This document shows, in pieces, positions 8,900 to 18,404 of a stretch of 64,000 bases of DNA. The DNA is from Sphingomonas faeni (lineage in GTDB: Bacteria > Pseudomonadota > Alphaproteobacteria > Sphingomonadales > Sphingomonadaceae). Made by a program: the position numbers and the translations under genes. The stretch's first letter is position 1; each line of letters starts with the position of its first letter. The notes beneath the pieces were generated by a model. The model was not told the DNA's origin and made no database searches. It was given only the letters and a program-made list of their open reading frames with translations. The stretch is taken from NCBI RefSeq assembly GCF_024273235.1, contig NZ_JANBVH010000003.1, positions 1 to 64,000 on the forward strand. The letters are read 5' to 3'.

Positions 8900-10708
8900 T
8901 CACGCCGCAGGCCCCGCCCAGATGACGCCCCATGGCTCGACAGTGAGGGTGGCACCGCAAGACTGTTCGGACAACCGATCCTGCCAGCCCGCCAAGCCAT
9001 CGACTTGCACGGCAGAGTCGGAGAAGTTCAGGAACACCCGGTCACTCCCGCAGCCGATCCCGAGCAGGGCAGGGGATTTGGTCGCGATCGTCGTCGGCGA
9101 ACCGGCGCCACCGCTCGCAATCCGTGCCGCGCGGAGTGCTTCCAGATCGCCGCTGATCCTCCGCGCGGTGGAACCGTCGAGCGCCGTCCAATCCATCTCC
9201 GGACGGTGCAGCCAGCGCCCCTCATGCGCGCGCTCAGGGTCGCCCAGATAACTCTCGTCGTTCAGCAGCCCAACCTCGTCGCCCATATAGGTCGTCGCCA
9301 GACCACCACTCGCGATCGAAAGCGCATTGAGCAAGGCGATCCGCCGAAACGCCATCTCGCGCGCTGCGTCGTCCGCCGCCGCTTCGAGCCCAGCCAGCGA
9401 CGCCATCGTCCCGTTCGAGCCGTGCAGCACCGAGCCGTCCGACTGGAACGGCGCACCGCGCGCCCAGCTGTCGTCGCCACCTTCGAGGAACCGCGCCGCC
9501 GTTTTCAGCCGCGCCACCGGATCGGGATCGATCCCGGCCAGATCGCCGATCACCGCACCCCAGCCGATATCGTCGTGGCACCGCGCGTAGCTGAGCCAGT
9601 TTGCGCCACGCGGAAGCCCGCCGCTCGCCTCGACGATAGCATGCGGCAGGGTGGCAGACTGCTCGGCCAACGCCACCCAACCCGCCACCATCAGCGAATT
9701 ATTGTAGACCAGATGGCATTCGGGCTCGAACCCGCCATCCCAGTCGCTGCCCTCGTCGGCCCCGAAATACGGCGGCACCAGCGCGGTCGGCACGATCGCC
9801 TCCGCCTTCAGCAACGTGGCGGGCGCGACGATGTCGAGCGCCGCGCGCAACGCGCGGACGATGAAATGCGCCTCCGGACGGTTGCGGCAATCGGTGCCGA
9901 CCTGCTTCCACAGGAACGCGATCGAATCGAGCCGGAACGCCTCGAACCCGTGGTTCGCCAGCCGCAGCATCGTGTCGACGATCGCCAGCATGACCTCGGG
10001 GTTCGCCCAGTTCAGATCCCATTGGAACGGATAGAAGGTCGTCCAGACCTGCCCGCCCATCGCCGGCACCGCGGTGAAGTTTCCTGGCGCGGTCGTCGGA
10101 AACACCTCGGGGAGGGCGGCTTCGTACGCCTGCGCCTCGTCCTCGCTCACGACGTGATAGAAGGCCCGGTAATGGGGATCGCCCGCCTGCGCCGCCTGCG
10201 CCCAGCGATGATCGTCGGCGGTGTGGTTGAGCGCGAGATCGACGCACAGGCTGATCCGCCCCTCGCGCAGCCGGGCCGCGAGCCGCTCGACCTCGGCCAT
10301 CGTTCCCAGCCGCGGCTCGATCGCGAGATAATCCGCGACCGCGAACCCGCCATCGCTGTCGCCCTCGCGCGCCTTCAGCAGCGCGAGCAGATGCAGATAG
10401 CGGACCCCGAGCGATTCGAGATGGTCGACCCGGTCGATCAGCCCGCCGACCGTCCCGGCGAACCGGTCGACATAGGTCGAATAGCCCAGCATGTCGGGCG
10501 CGACGAACCAGTCGGGGTCGGCCAGCCGCACCTCGTCGAGCGCGACCATCGCCGCCGGCCGCTCGCTCGCCCGGTCGCGGAGGATCGCCTCCATCCGCGG
10601 CCAGAGCGCCGCCAGCCGATCGCTGCCGTACAGCCGTTCGAGCTGGCGTTTGAGCCGGGGGGCGAGCGCGTCGAGACGGCGTTCGGTGGAAAACAAAGTC
10701 ACGCTCAC
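8900..10708 (-). CDS. Amylosucrase (GH13 subfamily 4)
   Basis: A 602-residue cytoplasmic enzyme that splits sucrose and transfers glucose to an alpha-1,4-glucan, releasing fructose. The helical N-terminus (RLKRQLERLYG) is followed by a TIM barrel. The catalytic residues are all present: Asp261 in FRLDSIAFLWK (nucleophile), Glu303 in LLKAEAIV (acid/base) and Asp379 in RCHDDIGW. The length is close to the 630-650 usual for the family. It starts at a GTG eight bases after the receptor stop, so the two are co-transcribed. It corresponds to suxB of the Xanthomonas sucrose locus. Sucrose hydrolase is the main alternative, since the two activities differ by few residues. Confidence 0.92.
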   Translation of the reverse strand: MSVTLFSTERRLDALAPRLKRQLERLYGSDRLAALWPRMEAILRDRASERPAAMVALDEVRLADPDWFVAPDMLGYSTYVDRFAGTVGGLIDRVDHLESLGVRYLHLLALLKAREGDSDGGFAVADYLAIEPRLGTMAEVERLAARLREGRISLCVDLALNHTADDHRWAQAAQAGDPHYRAFYHVVSEDEAQAYEAALPEVFPTTAPGNFTAVPAMGGQVWTTFYPFQWDLNWANPEVMLAIVDTMLRLANHGFEAFRLDSIAFLWKQVGTDCRNRPEAHFIVRALRAALDIVAPATLLKAEAIVPTALVPPYFGADEGSDWDGGFEPECHLVYNNSLMVAGWVALAEQSATLPHAIVEASGGLPRGANWLSYARCHDDIGWGAVIGDLAGIDPDPVARLKTAARFLEGGDDSWARGAPFQSDGSVLHGSNGTMASLAGLEAAADDAAREMAFRRIALLNALSIASGGLATTYMGDEVGLLNDESYLGDPERAHEGRWLHRPEMDWTALDGSTARRISGDLEALRAARIASGGAGSPTTIATKSPALLGIGCGSDRVFLNFSDSAVQVDGLAGWQDRLSEQSCGATLTVEPWGVIWAGPAA

Positions 10709-10716
10709 CCGCCCGA

Positions 10717-13227
10717 TCAGAAGCCGACGCGGACCGCGGCGGAGATCGTCCGGCCGGTGATCGACCGCGCCCGGACGATGCCGTTGGTCGGGATCGCCCC
10801 CTCTTCGGCTTCGGTGATGCCCTTCACGTCGAACAGATTGTTGCCGTTGACCGACAGCGTGACGTTCTCCGCCGGGCGTACCGACACGAACGCGTTGACC
10901 TGCGTATAGCCGGGCATCTTCAGCAAATTGTTGTCCTGCGCGAAGCTGTCGGTGGTGCCAATCACGTTCGCGCCGACGGTTAGCCGGCCGACATCGACCT
11001 GCGGGGTCGCCTGAAAGATGAACTTGGCCTGGCGGCGCGGGCGATTGCCCTCGACCGCGGGGTTGAGCACGTCGCGGGTGATCTCCGCATCGGTGTACGT
11101 CCCGCCGGCCGACAGCGAGAACGGTCCGCGCGCGATCCGGCCCTCAATCTCGACGCCCTTCGCCTCATATTCGCGGTTGAAGAAACGCTGCGTCGTCGCC
11201 TCGAAATTCTGCTCCTCGGTGCGCGCCCAGAAGCCGGTGGCGTAGAGCGAGAGGCCGTTCTGGCGGAACTTGAAGCCACCTTCGAGCTGGCGAACGAAAT
11301 CGACTGCGGCGCCTTCGTCGGTCAGCCCGCCGGTGGTCGTGTTGATCGACGGGCCGAACAACAGGCGATCGGCGTTGGCACGGCCGCCGCGGCTATAGCG
11401 GGCGAACACCGCCGTGCTGTCGGTCAGGCGATAGTTCGCGCCGCCCGAATAGGACAAATAGTCGCAATTATAGTTGAGCGGCGAGCGGGCGTTGGGGATC
11501 ACCGCGACCTGGCGCTCGGCGGTCGAGATCACGCCGTCACCGTTGATGTCGAAGGTCGTGATGCCGCTGCCGAAGCCTGCACCCAGATCGGCGCCGGCGA
11601 CACTGCCGCGCGCGCGACCGAAATCGTAGCGCAGCGAGCCGTCGATGTTGAAGCGGCCGATCTCCAGCCCGAGCTGCGCGAACGGGGCATAGGTCGTGTA
11701 GTCGAGATCGTACGACCGGCGGCAGCAATTGCCGAAGCCGCTCGCCGAATAGCCGGGGACCCCGTTCTGCGTGACCGGCACGCCCGCGGCGGTACGGATG
11801 TCGACGAGTTCCGAACGGCCGTCATCGGCGACGGTCTGGACGAACGAGTTCCACAGCCAGTCGCTCTTGATGTCCTGGCGCGACGCATAGAAGCCGCCGG
11901 TGATCGCCAGCGTGCCCGAACCCAGCGGCACCGACCCGTTGAGGCGGATGTCGTTGGTGATGTTGTTGAGGCTCTTCAGATCGACGTCGAACAGGACGAC
12001 GTTGGCGAGCAGGCCGTTGCCGTTGAGCGACGCCGGGTTGGTGATCCGCTGGCCGTTCTGCGATCCGCTGGCGTAGAACAGCTGTGCGCCGGCACCACCG
12101 AGGCCGTTGGCGATCGTCTGCGCGGAGTCGACGGCAGACGGGAAGGGCGAGGTGAAGCCGCCCGAGATATCCGAATAGCGGAACCGCTCGACGATGTTCC
12201 AGCCGTCGGCGACCGGAATCTGCGTCTCGAGACCCGCGGAATAGACGACGGGATGCTGGCCGTCGCGGATCGAGCGCGTGACGAGCTTGTTGTCGCCGTC
12301 GAGCGTCTGCACGGTGCGGATGTTGCCGCTGTGCAGCGTGCCGTTGTTGATCGAGAAATTGGGGAGGTTGCTGTAGGTCGGGTCGCTGTTCGTGCCGCTC
12401 ACCTGCACCGGGTTCGGGAGATAGCCGATCGCGCGGTCGTCGAGATACTTGCCGTACAGCCGGACATAGCCGCCATTGCCGAACGACTTGGTGATGTTCG
12501 CCTTGAACTGGCCGCCCTTCACGCCGTCATAGCCGTCCTGTCGCTGGCCATCGCCGATCCGGTAGAAGCCGCCGAAATGATAGGTCAGCGTGTCGGACAG
12601 CTTGCCGCCCTGGTCGAAATCGACGCGGAATTCGCGGTAGTCGAGCCCGCTGGTCAGCTGGAATGCGCCGCCTTCCTGCTCGCCGGTCTTCGAAATGAAG
12701 TTGATGACGCCGCCGGGCGAGTTCGACGCGAAGGTCGAAGCCGAGCCGCCGCGGACGGACTCTATCGTCCGGACGTTGAAATCGGCGCGCAGGAAATTGT
12801 CCGCGTTGCCGAAGGTGATGTCGCCGAACTCGAGGATCGGCAGGCCGTCTTCCTGCAACTGGAGGAACTTCGAGCCGCCCGATGCGACCGGCAGGCCGCG
12901 GACCGAGATGTTCGCGTTGCCGTCGCCGCCCGATGCCTCGACCCGGATGCCGGGGAGGTTGCGGAGCAGCTCGCCCGAGGTGCGCGGTGCGAGCTGGACC
13001 AGCGTGTCCGAGTTGATCGAGCTGGTGGTGATCGAGGTGTTCAGCCGGTTGGTGCCGCGCGCGACCGCGGTCACGACGATGTCGTCCTGCGGGGCATCGG
13101 CAGCGGGATCAGCGGCGGCATCGGCCGGCGTGGCGGCCTGGTCGGCCTGCGGTGCGGTCTGTGCGGCCCCTGCGGTGGCGAACGATGCGGCGGCGATACC
13201 GGCCAGCAATGCGTGACGAACTTTCAT
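10717..13227 (-). CDS. TonB-dependent receptor (sucrose, suxA-like)
   Basis: An 836-residue outer-membrane receptor with a signal peptide (MKVRHALLAGIAAASFATAGAAQ), an alanine/proline-rich linker, a plug domain (LLRNLPGIRVEASGGDGNAN, then ISVRGLP) and a beta-barrel ending in aromatic-closing RVGF. The ATG at 13227 follows GGGAGGATCGC, so a longer reading from 13263 is not needed. It should carry sucrose or a related oligosaccharide across the outer membrane. Two mirror-image LacI operators lie 56-93 bases upstream. Amylosucrase and the transporter follow in the same direction. Confidence 0.9.
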   Translation of the reverse strand: MKVRHALLAGIAAASFATAGAAQTAPQADQAATPADAAADPAADAPQDDIVVTAVARGTNRLNTSITTSSINSDTLVQLAPRTSGELLRNLPGIRVEASGGDGNANISVRGLPVASGGSKFLQLQEDGLPILEFGDITFGNADNFLRADFNVRTIESVRGGSASTFASNSPGGVINFISKTGEQEGGAFQLTSGLDYREFRVDFDQGGKLSDTLTYHFGGFYRIGDGQRQDGYDGVKGGQFKANITKSFGNGGYVRLYGKYLDDRAIGYLPNPVQVSGTNSDPTYSNLPNFSINNGTLHSGNIRTVQTLDGDNKLVTRSIRDGQHPVVYSAGLETQIPVADGWNIVERFRYSDISGGFTSPFPSAVDSAQTIANGLGGAGAQLFYASGSQNGQRITNPASLNGNGLLANVVLFDVDLKSLNNITNDIRLNGSVPLGSGTLAITGGFYASRQDIKSDWLWNSFVQTVADDGRSELVDIRTAAGVPVTQNGVPGYSASGFGNCCRRSYDLDYTTYAPFAQLGLEIGRFNIDGSLRYDFGRARGSVAGADLGAGFGSGITTFDINGDGVISTAERQVAVIPNARSPLNYNCDYLSYSGGANYRLTDSTAVFARYSRGGRANADRLLFGPSINTTTGGLTDEGAAVDFVRQLEGGFKFRQNGLSLYATGFWARTEEQNFEATTQRFFNREYEAKGVEIEGRIARGPFSLSAGGTYTDAEITRDVLNPAVEGNRPRRQAKFIFQATPQVDVGRLTVGANVIGTTDSFAQDNNLLKMPGYTQVNAFVSVRPAENVTLSVNGNNLFDVKGITEAEEGAIPTNGIVRARSITGRTISAAVRVGF

Positions 13228-13282
13228 GCGATCCTCCCTGCGACGGCTTTCTGAGAAGCCCAAGGCCGCCTCCTACGCGCTC

Positions 13283-13320
13283 CACAATCGATTGCAACAC
13301 AAATCCTGCAATCGATTGTG
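13283..13320. promoter_or_regulatory. Paired LacI operators upstream of the sucrose operon
   Basis: CACAATCGATTGCA (13283-13296) and TGCAATCGATTGTG (13307-13320) are exact reverse complements of each other, each with the palindromic core CAATCGATTG. They lie between the LacI gene stop and the receptor start, with centres 24 bases apart, suiting cooperative binding of the regulator encoded just upstream. Confidence 0.8.
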
Positions 13321-13338
13321 AAGATCAGACAGCCGTTG

Positions 13339-14322
13339 TCAGGCAGACTGGCGCAGTATCAGGAACGGCGGAACGATCGCGGACTCGGCCGGCTCGCCAG
13401 CGATCCGCTTGAGCAACCGGTCGACCATCAATTCGGTCCCTATCTCTAGGTCCTGGCGGATCGTCGTGAGCGATGGCGAGGTATGGGCGGCCAGTGTCAC
13501 GTCGTCATAGCCGATCACCGCAGTCGTCTTAGGAATGTCGACTCCGGCCTCGGTCAGCGCGCGCAGCACGCTCATCGCGGCGACGTCGGACGCCGCGAAG
13601 ATCGCGTCGGGCACGCGGCCTTCCGCAAGCCGCGCAGCGACCGCGGCATGCACGACTTCCGGCATCATCGAGGTCGCCAGCACCTCGCACGGCAGGCCAG
13701 CCTCGTCGGCCGCCGCTGCGAATCCAGCCAGCCGGTCGGCGAACTCGGGTGGGGCGGGGTCGCCCACGAACATCAACCGTGTGCGGCCCAGCGCGATCAG
13801 GTGTCGCGCCGCCATCCCGCCGCCTGCGAAATTGTCCGATCCGATCGTCAGGTGATGTTGCCCCTCCCGGTGCGCGCCCCATACCACCAGCGGGCGGTAA
13901 CGCTGCGCGACCCGCTCGATTGCCGCGAACTGATCCGACTGGCCGACCAGCAGCAAGCCATCGATCCGCCCGCTGTCGACCAGCCGCTCGAGCCAATCGT
14001 CGGCATCGGGAATGACCCGCGACAACAGGATGTCATAGCCGCGCTCGACCAGCAGGTCGGCAAGGAACCCGAGCAACGACAGGAAGAACGGGTCGGTCAG
14101 GTGCTGCGTCCTGGCGTGTCCCAGCGGCAGGACCAACCCGATTGCGCCCGTACTTTTCATCCGCAGGTTTCGCGCGAGCTGGTTCGGCCTTACGTCGTGC
14201 TGGCGCGCCAATTCGCGTATCCGCTCGCGGGTCTTCGCGTTGACAGACGAATGCCCCGCGAGCGCACGCGATACCGTCGCGGTCGAAACACCCGCCAGGG
14301 CGGCCAGATCGGCGAGTTTCAT
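13339..14322 (-). CDS. LacI-family regulator of the sucrose locus (suxR-like)
   Basis: A 327-residue repressor. The helix-turn-helix is MKLADLAALAGVSTATVSRA, the hinge NQLARNLRMKSTG, and the effector domain contains AAMSVLRALTEAG and VIGYDD-TSPSLTTIRQ. It stands directly upstream of, and in the same direction as, the receptor-amylosucrase-transporter genes, as suxR does in Xanthomonas. The two operators at 13283-13320 probably bind this protein. The inducer is likely sucrose. Confidence 0.9.
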   Translation of the reverse strand: MKLADLAALAGVSTATVSRALAGHSSVNAKTRERIRELARQHDVRPNQLARNLRMKSTGAIGLVLPLGHARTQHLTDPFFLSLLGFLADLLVERGYDILLSRVIPDADDWLERLVDSGRIDGLLLVGQSDQFAAIERVAQRYRPLVVWGAHREGQHHLTIGSDNFAGGGMAARHLIALGRTRLMFVGDPAPPEFADRLAGFAAAADEAGLPCEVLATSMMPEVVHAAVAARLAEGRVPDAIFAASDVAAMSVLRALTEAGVDIPKTTAVIGYDDVTLAAHTSPSLTTIRQDLEIGTELMVDRLLKRIAGEPAESAIVPPFLILRQSA

Positions 14323-14393
14323 GGCACATCATCCTCGTCGTCGCCGAACCGATGCCTCCATTACTATCGCCGATCGCCCGCCGCAATGATGCG

Positions 14394-16706
14394 TCAGAAG
14401 TCCTTACGCAGCAGCAGTCCGGCATAGCGCTTGTCGTCGCGCGGCACGAACCGGACGGTGCCGGCAAACGTGCCCGCGGTCAGGAAAGACGAATAGGACT
14501 GGTTGGTCAGGTTCTTCACATAGGCGCGCAACTGCCACCCCGACGTATCGCTCAGCACCGCGACGCTCGCGTTCCAGATCGCATAGGCCGGCTGCACCGT
14601 GCTCGGCGTCTCGGCGAGCGAATATTGCACCTTGCTGCTGAAGGTCACGTCGGTTTGCAGCTCCAGCGCGAGCGTGTCGGTCAGCCCGAACTTGTACGCC
14701 GCGTTCTCGTACAGCTTGATCTTCGGCGCATAGGGGAGCGGCTGGCCGTTGATGTTGCAGCTCGTCGGTGCGCCGGTCGGACAGAGGAAATTGCGGACCG
14801 TCGCGTCGGTGTAAGCCGCCGAGATGTCGAGCGTGAGCCCCTTGGTCGGCCGCAAGGTAACGTCCGCCTCGACCCCGCGCGAACGGACCGACCCGGCGTT
14901 GATCAGGCGGCTGACCTGCGCGCCCGCGACGACATCGTTGAAGCTCGCCTGATAGCCATCGAAATTGGTCGTGAACGCGGCCAGGCTATAGCTCAGCGCG
15001 CGGTTCGCGGTGCTGCCCTTCAGCCCCACCTCGTACGAATTGGACGTCTCCGGGCTCAGCGGCACTTCGTCCAGTGGCGTCGTCGCGTTCAGCGAACGCA
15101 TGTTGAAATAGACGTTGTACGCCGGGCCTTTGTAGCCGTGCGAATAGGTGAAGTAGGTCTGCGCATGGTCGCCCAGATCGTACTGAAGCCCGAGGCGGTA
15201 GCTGTCGCCGCGCTTGTCGATCCCGCCGGTCGTGTTGTGATAGGCGCGGACCCCGGGCCGGTCGAGCGCGGCCGCACCGGTGTTGAGCGGATCCGCGGTC
15301 GAGGTGCGGACGTGATAATAATCGAGGCTGTCCCAGGTCGAGCGATAGCCGGCGATCCCGCGGAATTTCGGCGTGACATTGACGTTCGCCTCGCCGAACA
15401 GCGCGTAATTGTCGTTGGTGATGCCGTAGTTCGCGACGCCTGTCGTGGTGCTCTGCGCGCCGCCGGCCGCGAGCGAGGTCAGCGTGCGCTGGTACCGTTC
15501 GTCGGTCGTCGCGTGGAGGTAATAGGCACCGACGACGTAATCGATCAGCCCGCCCTTGGGTGACGTGAGGCGCAGTTCCTCGGAGAATTGCTTGGTGTCG
15601 ACGCTGCCTGCATCGCGCCCGGACGGGAACGCGGTCGAGAGCGCGGCGACGCTGTCGTAATCCTGGCGCTGGTTGTTGAGCCATTGCCGCCAGCCGGTGA
15701 TCGAGGTGATATGGTAATCGCCGAGCGCGAGTTCGCCGGTGAACGACCCGCCGTAATTCTCGTCCTTCACGTCGGTGATCGAATCGTTGTTGGTCCGGCG
15801 ATTGCTCGGTCCCGCGACGATCCCGCTGGCGCCCAAAGCGGCGGCGAGGTCGGGTGAATTGGTGACGATTCCGGTCGGATAGGCGGTGCGGCTGGTGGCG
15901 GCATAGACGCTGGTCGGCGTCGTATCGTGCGAGTTGAGATAATCGCCGACGATCGTGAATTTCAGGTCGTCCGACGGCGTGACGACCAGCTTGCCGCGGG
16001 CGCCATAGCGTCGATAGCCGTTGACGTCCTGGTTGCGCGCGACGTTGCGGACGTTGCCCTTATAATCGTCGTAAAGACCGCCAATCAGGGCCTGCACCTT
16101 GCCGGGGATCAGAGCGCCGGAGATGCCGGCCTTGATCCGATATTCCTCGTCCGAGGTGATACCCGCCTCGCCGAACGCGCGGAACTCGTCGGTCGGGTTG
16201 CGGGTGACGATGTTGACAACACCGGCCGAGGCGTTCTTGCCGAACAACGTGCCCTGCGGCCCGCGCAAGACCTCGATCCGCTCGACCTCGCCGAGGTCCA
16301 GTGTCGACTGGCCGGGGCGGGTGAGGACGACGCCGTCGAGGACGGTCGACACCGATGGCTCGACGCCGGGCGAGGTCGTGATCGTACCGACGCCGCGGAT
16401 GAAGATCGTGCGATCCTTGTTCGACGCGCCGCTGCGGAAACCGACCGAGGGGATCGTCGCGGCGATGGTCTCGACCGTGTTCAACTGGCGTTCGGCGAGC
16501 GACTGGCCGCTGACCGCGGTGATCGCGATCGGCACCGACTGGAGCGTCTCGTTGCGGTAGCGCGCGGTGACGATCACCTCGTCGCTCTGCGCTGCGGCGG
16601 GCGCGGCGGCGGCGGGTGCGGGCGCATCCTGCGCGAACGCCGATGTCGCGAGCGCGGTGCTGGCCAGAAGCGCAAGGCTCATGCGCTGGATGCGTGGGTC
16701 GAACAT
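14394..16706 (-). CDS. TonB-dependent receptor
   Basis: A 770-residue outer-membrane receptor with a signal peptide ending FAQD, an alanine-rich linker, a TonB box-like DEVIVTARYRNETLQSVPIA, a plug with RGPQGTLFGKNASAGVVN and a barrel ending LLLRKDF. The start ATG at 16706 follows GGGAGG; the frame runs much further upstream but only as a shadow of the next gene. It is the last gene of a minus-strand series with an MFS porter, an SsuD-like monooxygenase and an aldo/keto reductase, so it may import the substrate of that set. Ligand unknown. Confidence 0.9.
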   Translation of the reverse strand: MFDPRIQRMSLALLASTALATSAFAQDAPAPAAAAPAAAQSDEVIVTARYRNETLQSVPIAITAVSGQSLAERQLNTVETIAATIPSVGFRSGASNKDRTIFIRGVGTITTSPGVEPSVSTVLDGVVLTRPGQSTLDLGEVERIEVLRGPQGTLFGKNASAGVVNIVTRNPTDEFRAFGEAGITSDEEYRIKAGISGALIPGKVQALIGGLYDDYKGNVRNVARNQDVNGYRRYGARGKLVVTPSDDLKFTIVGDYLNSHDTTPTSVYAATSRTAYPTGIVTNSPDLAAALGASGIVAGPSNRRTNNDSITDVKDENYGGSFTGELALGDYHITSITGWRQWLNNQRQDYDSVAALSTAFPSGRDAGSVDTKQFSEELRLTSPKGGLIDYVVGAYYLHATTDERYQRTLTSLAAGGAQSTTTGVANYGITNDNYALFGEANVNVTPKFRGIAGYRSTWDSLDYYHVRTSTADPLNTGAAALDRPGVRAYHNTTGGIDKRGDSYRLGLQYDLGDHAQTYFTYSHGYKGPAYNVYFNMRSLNATTPLDEVPLSPETSNSYEVGLKGSTANRALSYSLAAFTTNFDGYQASFNDVVAGAQVSRLINAGSVRSRGVEADVTLRPTKGLTLDISAAYTDATVRNFLCPTGAPTSCNINGQPLPYAPKIKLYENAAYKFGLTDTLALELQTDVTFSSKVQYSLAETPSTVQPAYAIWNASVAVLSDTSGWQLRAYVKNLTNQSYSSFLTAGTFAGTVRFVPRDDKRYAGLLLRKDF

Positions 16707-16729
16707 GGTTTCCCTCCCGAGATGATAGC

Positions 16730-16765
16730 GTCTTTTAATTCCCATTCGTGCGATGGGTATAAAGA
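16730..16765. promoter_or_regulatory. Candidate promoter/operator for the TonB receptor
   Basis: The gap upstream of the receptor is AT-rich and holds the inverted repeat CCCAT-N7-ATGGG (16741-16757). On the minus strand a TTTATA sequence could be a -10 box. No regulator gene lies adjacent, so the binding protein is unknown. Confidence 0.35.
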
Positions 16766-16792
16766 ATGGCATGCAGGCGCGTCGTGTCAGCT

Positions 16793-18052
16793 TTAGCGTG
16801 CCTCGACCGGTCGCAGCACCGGCAGGAGCAGCTGGATCCAGCCGACCGCGAGCAGGTACGAGACGCTCGCGAACAGGAATAGCGGCAGATATCCGAGCCC
16901 TGCGGTAAGCACGAGCCCGGCGACCTTGGCGATCACCATCCCGCCGACATTGCCGCTGAACGATCCGAACGCGGTCACGCGGCCGAGCTTGTCCTGTGGC
17001 ACGACATCGGCGATCAGCGCGAAGAGATTGGTCGAGAATGCCTGATGTGCGGCGAGCGTCAGCGCCATGAGGCCGATCGTGACCGCGTAATTGCCCGCGT
17101 AGAGCACCAGCGGGATCGGCAGCACGCAAAGCGCGGCGACCAGCAATATGCCCTTGCGCACCGCGTTGACGCTGTAGCCGAGGCTCAGCAACCGCGTCGA
17201 AACGCCGCCACCTAGCAACGATCCGACCGCCGCACCGCCGTAAGCGATCGCCAGCGGTACGCCGAGCGCAACGCCGCTGAGCCCATATTGACGGTGAAAG
17301 AAGTCGGGCAGCCAGAACAGCAGCAACCACCATGTCGCGTCCGACAGGATCTTGGCGACGGCGATCGCCCAGGTCTGGCGGTTGCGCAGGATCGGGCCGT
17401 ACTCCGTGAGGGGCGTCGTGTCCGGGCCGACCGGCCGGGGCGGGGAGAAACTCACGCGTCGCGTGGCGATCAGCCAGACCGCGGCCCAGACGAGTCCCAG
17501 CGCGCCCGCCGCGACGAACGTCCCGCGCCACCCGACCAGCAACGCGACCCCGGGAATCGCCAGCGGCGCCAGGATCGCGCCGATGCTGTTGGCGGCGTTG
17601 GTCGCGCCGAACCCGCTCGACCGCCAGTTCTTGGGCAGCACCGACGCGATCGTCTTGATCCCGGTGGGCGTCCCCATCGCCTCGGTCGCGCCGAGGCTGA
17701 CGCGGATCATCACGAACTCGGTCATCGACCGCGCCCAACCGTGTGCCATCGCCGCGATGCTCCACGCCGCGACGCCGATCGGGTTCGCCCATTTGACGCC
17801 GAGCTTGTCGACGATCCACCCGGTGAACAGGAAGGCAAACGCCGCGCCGCCCTGGAACCAGGCGGCGAGCGTGCCGTAATCGTCGTCGCTCCAGCCGAGA
17901 TCGGCGGCGATCGTGGGTTTGAGGACCGAGATGATCTGGCGGTCGACGAGGTTGAGGATCCCTGCGGTCACGACGAGCGCGAACAGGAGCGCGCGGGCGC
18001 GGGCGCTGAGTTGCGCGACGGTCTTGGTAGGGGGCTTGGCAGGCTTGGTCAT
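16793..18052 (-). CDS. MFS transporter, ACS/hexuronate-like
   Basis: A 419-residue inner-membrane porter with 12 predicted membrane segments. The opening (FALVVTAGILNLVDRQIISVLKP) and LGATEAMGTPTGIKTIASVLPKNWR resemble ExuT-like members of the anion:cation symporter group, which carry sugar acids and other anionic organic compounds. An anionic substrate would suit the neighbouring SsuD-like desulfonating monooxygenase. It is separated from that gene by 352 bases of repeats, and the TonB receptor follows it. Confidence 0.85.
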   Translation of the reverse strand: MTKPAKPPTKTVAQLSARARALLFALVVTAGILNLVDRQIISVLKPTIAADLGWSDDDYGTLAAWFQGGAAFAFLFTGWIVDKLGVKWANPIGVAAWSIAAMAHGWARSMTEFVMIRVSLGATEAMGTPTGIKTIASVLPKNWRSSGFGATNAANSIGAILAPLAIPGVALLVGWRGTFVAAGALGLVWAAVWLIATRRVSFSPPRPVGPDTTPLTEYGPILRNRQTWAIAVAKILSDATWWLLLFWLPDFFHRQYGLSGVALGVPLAIAYGGAAVGSLLGGGVSTRLLSLGYSVNAVRKGILLVAALCVLPIPLVLYAGNYAVTIGLMALTLAAHQAFSTNLFALIADVVPQDKLGRVTAFGSFSGNVGGMVIAKVAGLVLTAGLGYLPLFLFASVSYLLAVGWIQLLLPVLRPVEAR

Positions 18053-18198
18053 AAGCGCTTAGCATGGACGAGCGTGGCGCCGAGGCTAGCCAGTTTCTCT
18101 TCGCCGACGCGGTTATTTGGTTGCAGGGGGGCAGGCAGGCCCGAACTGCCCCCTCGGATTTGTTCGGCGGTCATCCCGCTCGAGCAAGCAAGCCTGTT

Positions 18199-18245
18199 TC
18201 CCCGCGAAGGCGGGGATCCAGACTGGGCTCCCGCCTTCGCGGGAG
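18199..18245. repeat. Intergenic palindrome, family C
   Basis: TCCCCGCGAAGGCGGGGA and TCCCGCCTTCGCGGGA form two small hairpins that also pair with each other around CAGACTGGGC. It is related in style to family B but has a different core (CGCGAAGGCGGG). Confidence 0.75.
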
Positions 18246-18275
18246 AACAAGGGGGAGGGCCACCACCAACCCAAA

Positions 18276-18379
18276 CCACCCCGGCGCAGGCCGGGGCCCA
18301 ATTGGAGAGGCTGCGGTAATGAAGCGCTGCCCTCCGTTAGCGATGTTTCCCAATTGGGCCCCGGCCTTCGCCGGGGTGG
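18276..18379. repeat. Intergenic palindrome, family B (copy 1)
   Basis: The left arm is CCACCCCGGCGCAGGCCGGG and the right arm CCCGGCCTTCGCCGGGGTGG. Inside these come GCCCAATTGG and CCAATTGGGC, giving a long imperfect hairpin. Related copies are at 24882-24989 and 52716-52820. Confidence 0.88.
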
Positions 18380-18404
18380 CAGAACTCACTGGCCGTTTTG
18401 CAAA

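Larger units (their letters stand above)
18053..18404. other. Gene-free interval filled with intergenic repeats
   Basis: This stretch has no convincing gene. It contains two different palindromic elements (18199-18245 and 18276-18379) and a short unique segment before each. Open frames across it are translations of the repeats. Confidence 0.8.

Noticed and set aside
8609..10909. 766-codon plus-strand frame over the amylosucrase gene
   Set aside because: Antisense shadow; the minus-strand protein has all amylosucrase residues.
16707..18065. Upstream part of the receptor frame that reads through the MFS gene
   Set aside because: Out-of-frame translation of the transporter; the receptor signal peptide starts at 16706 with its own ribosome binding site.
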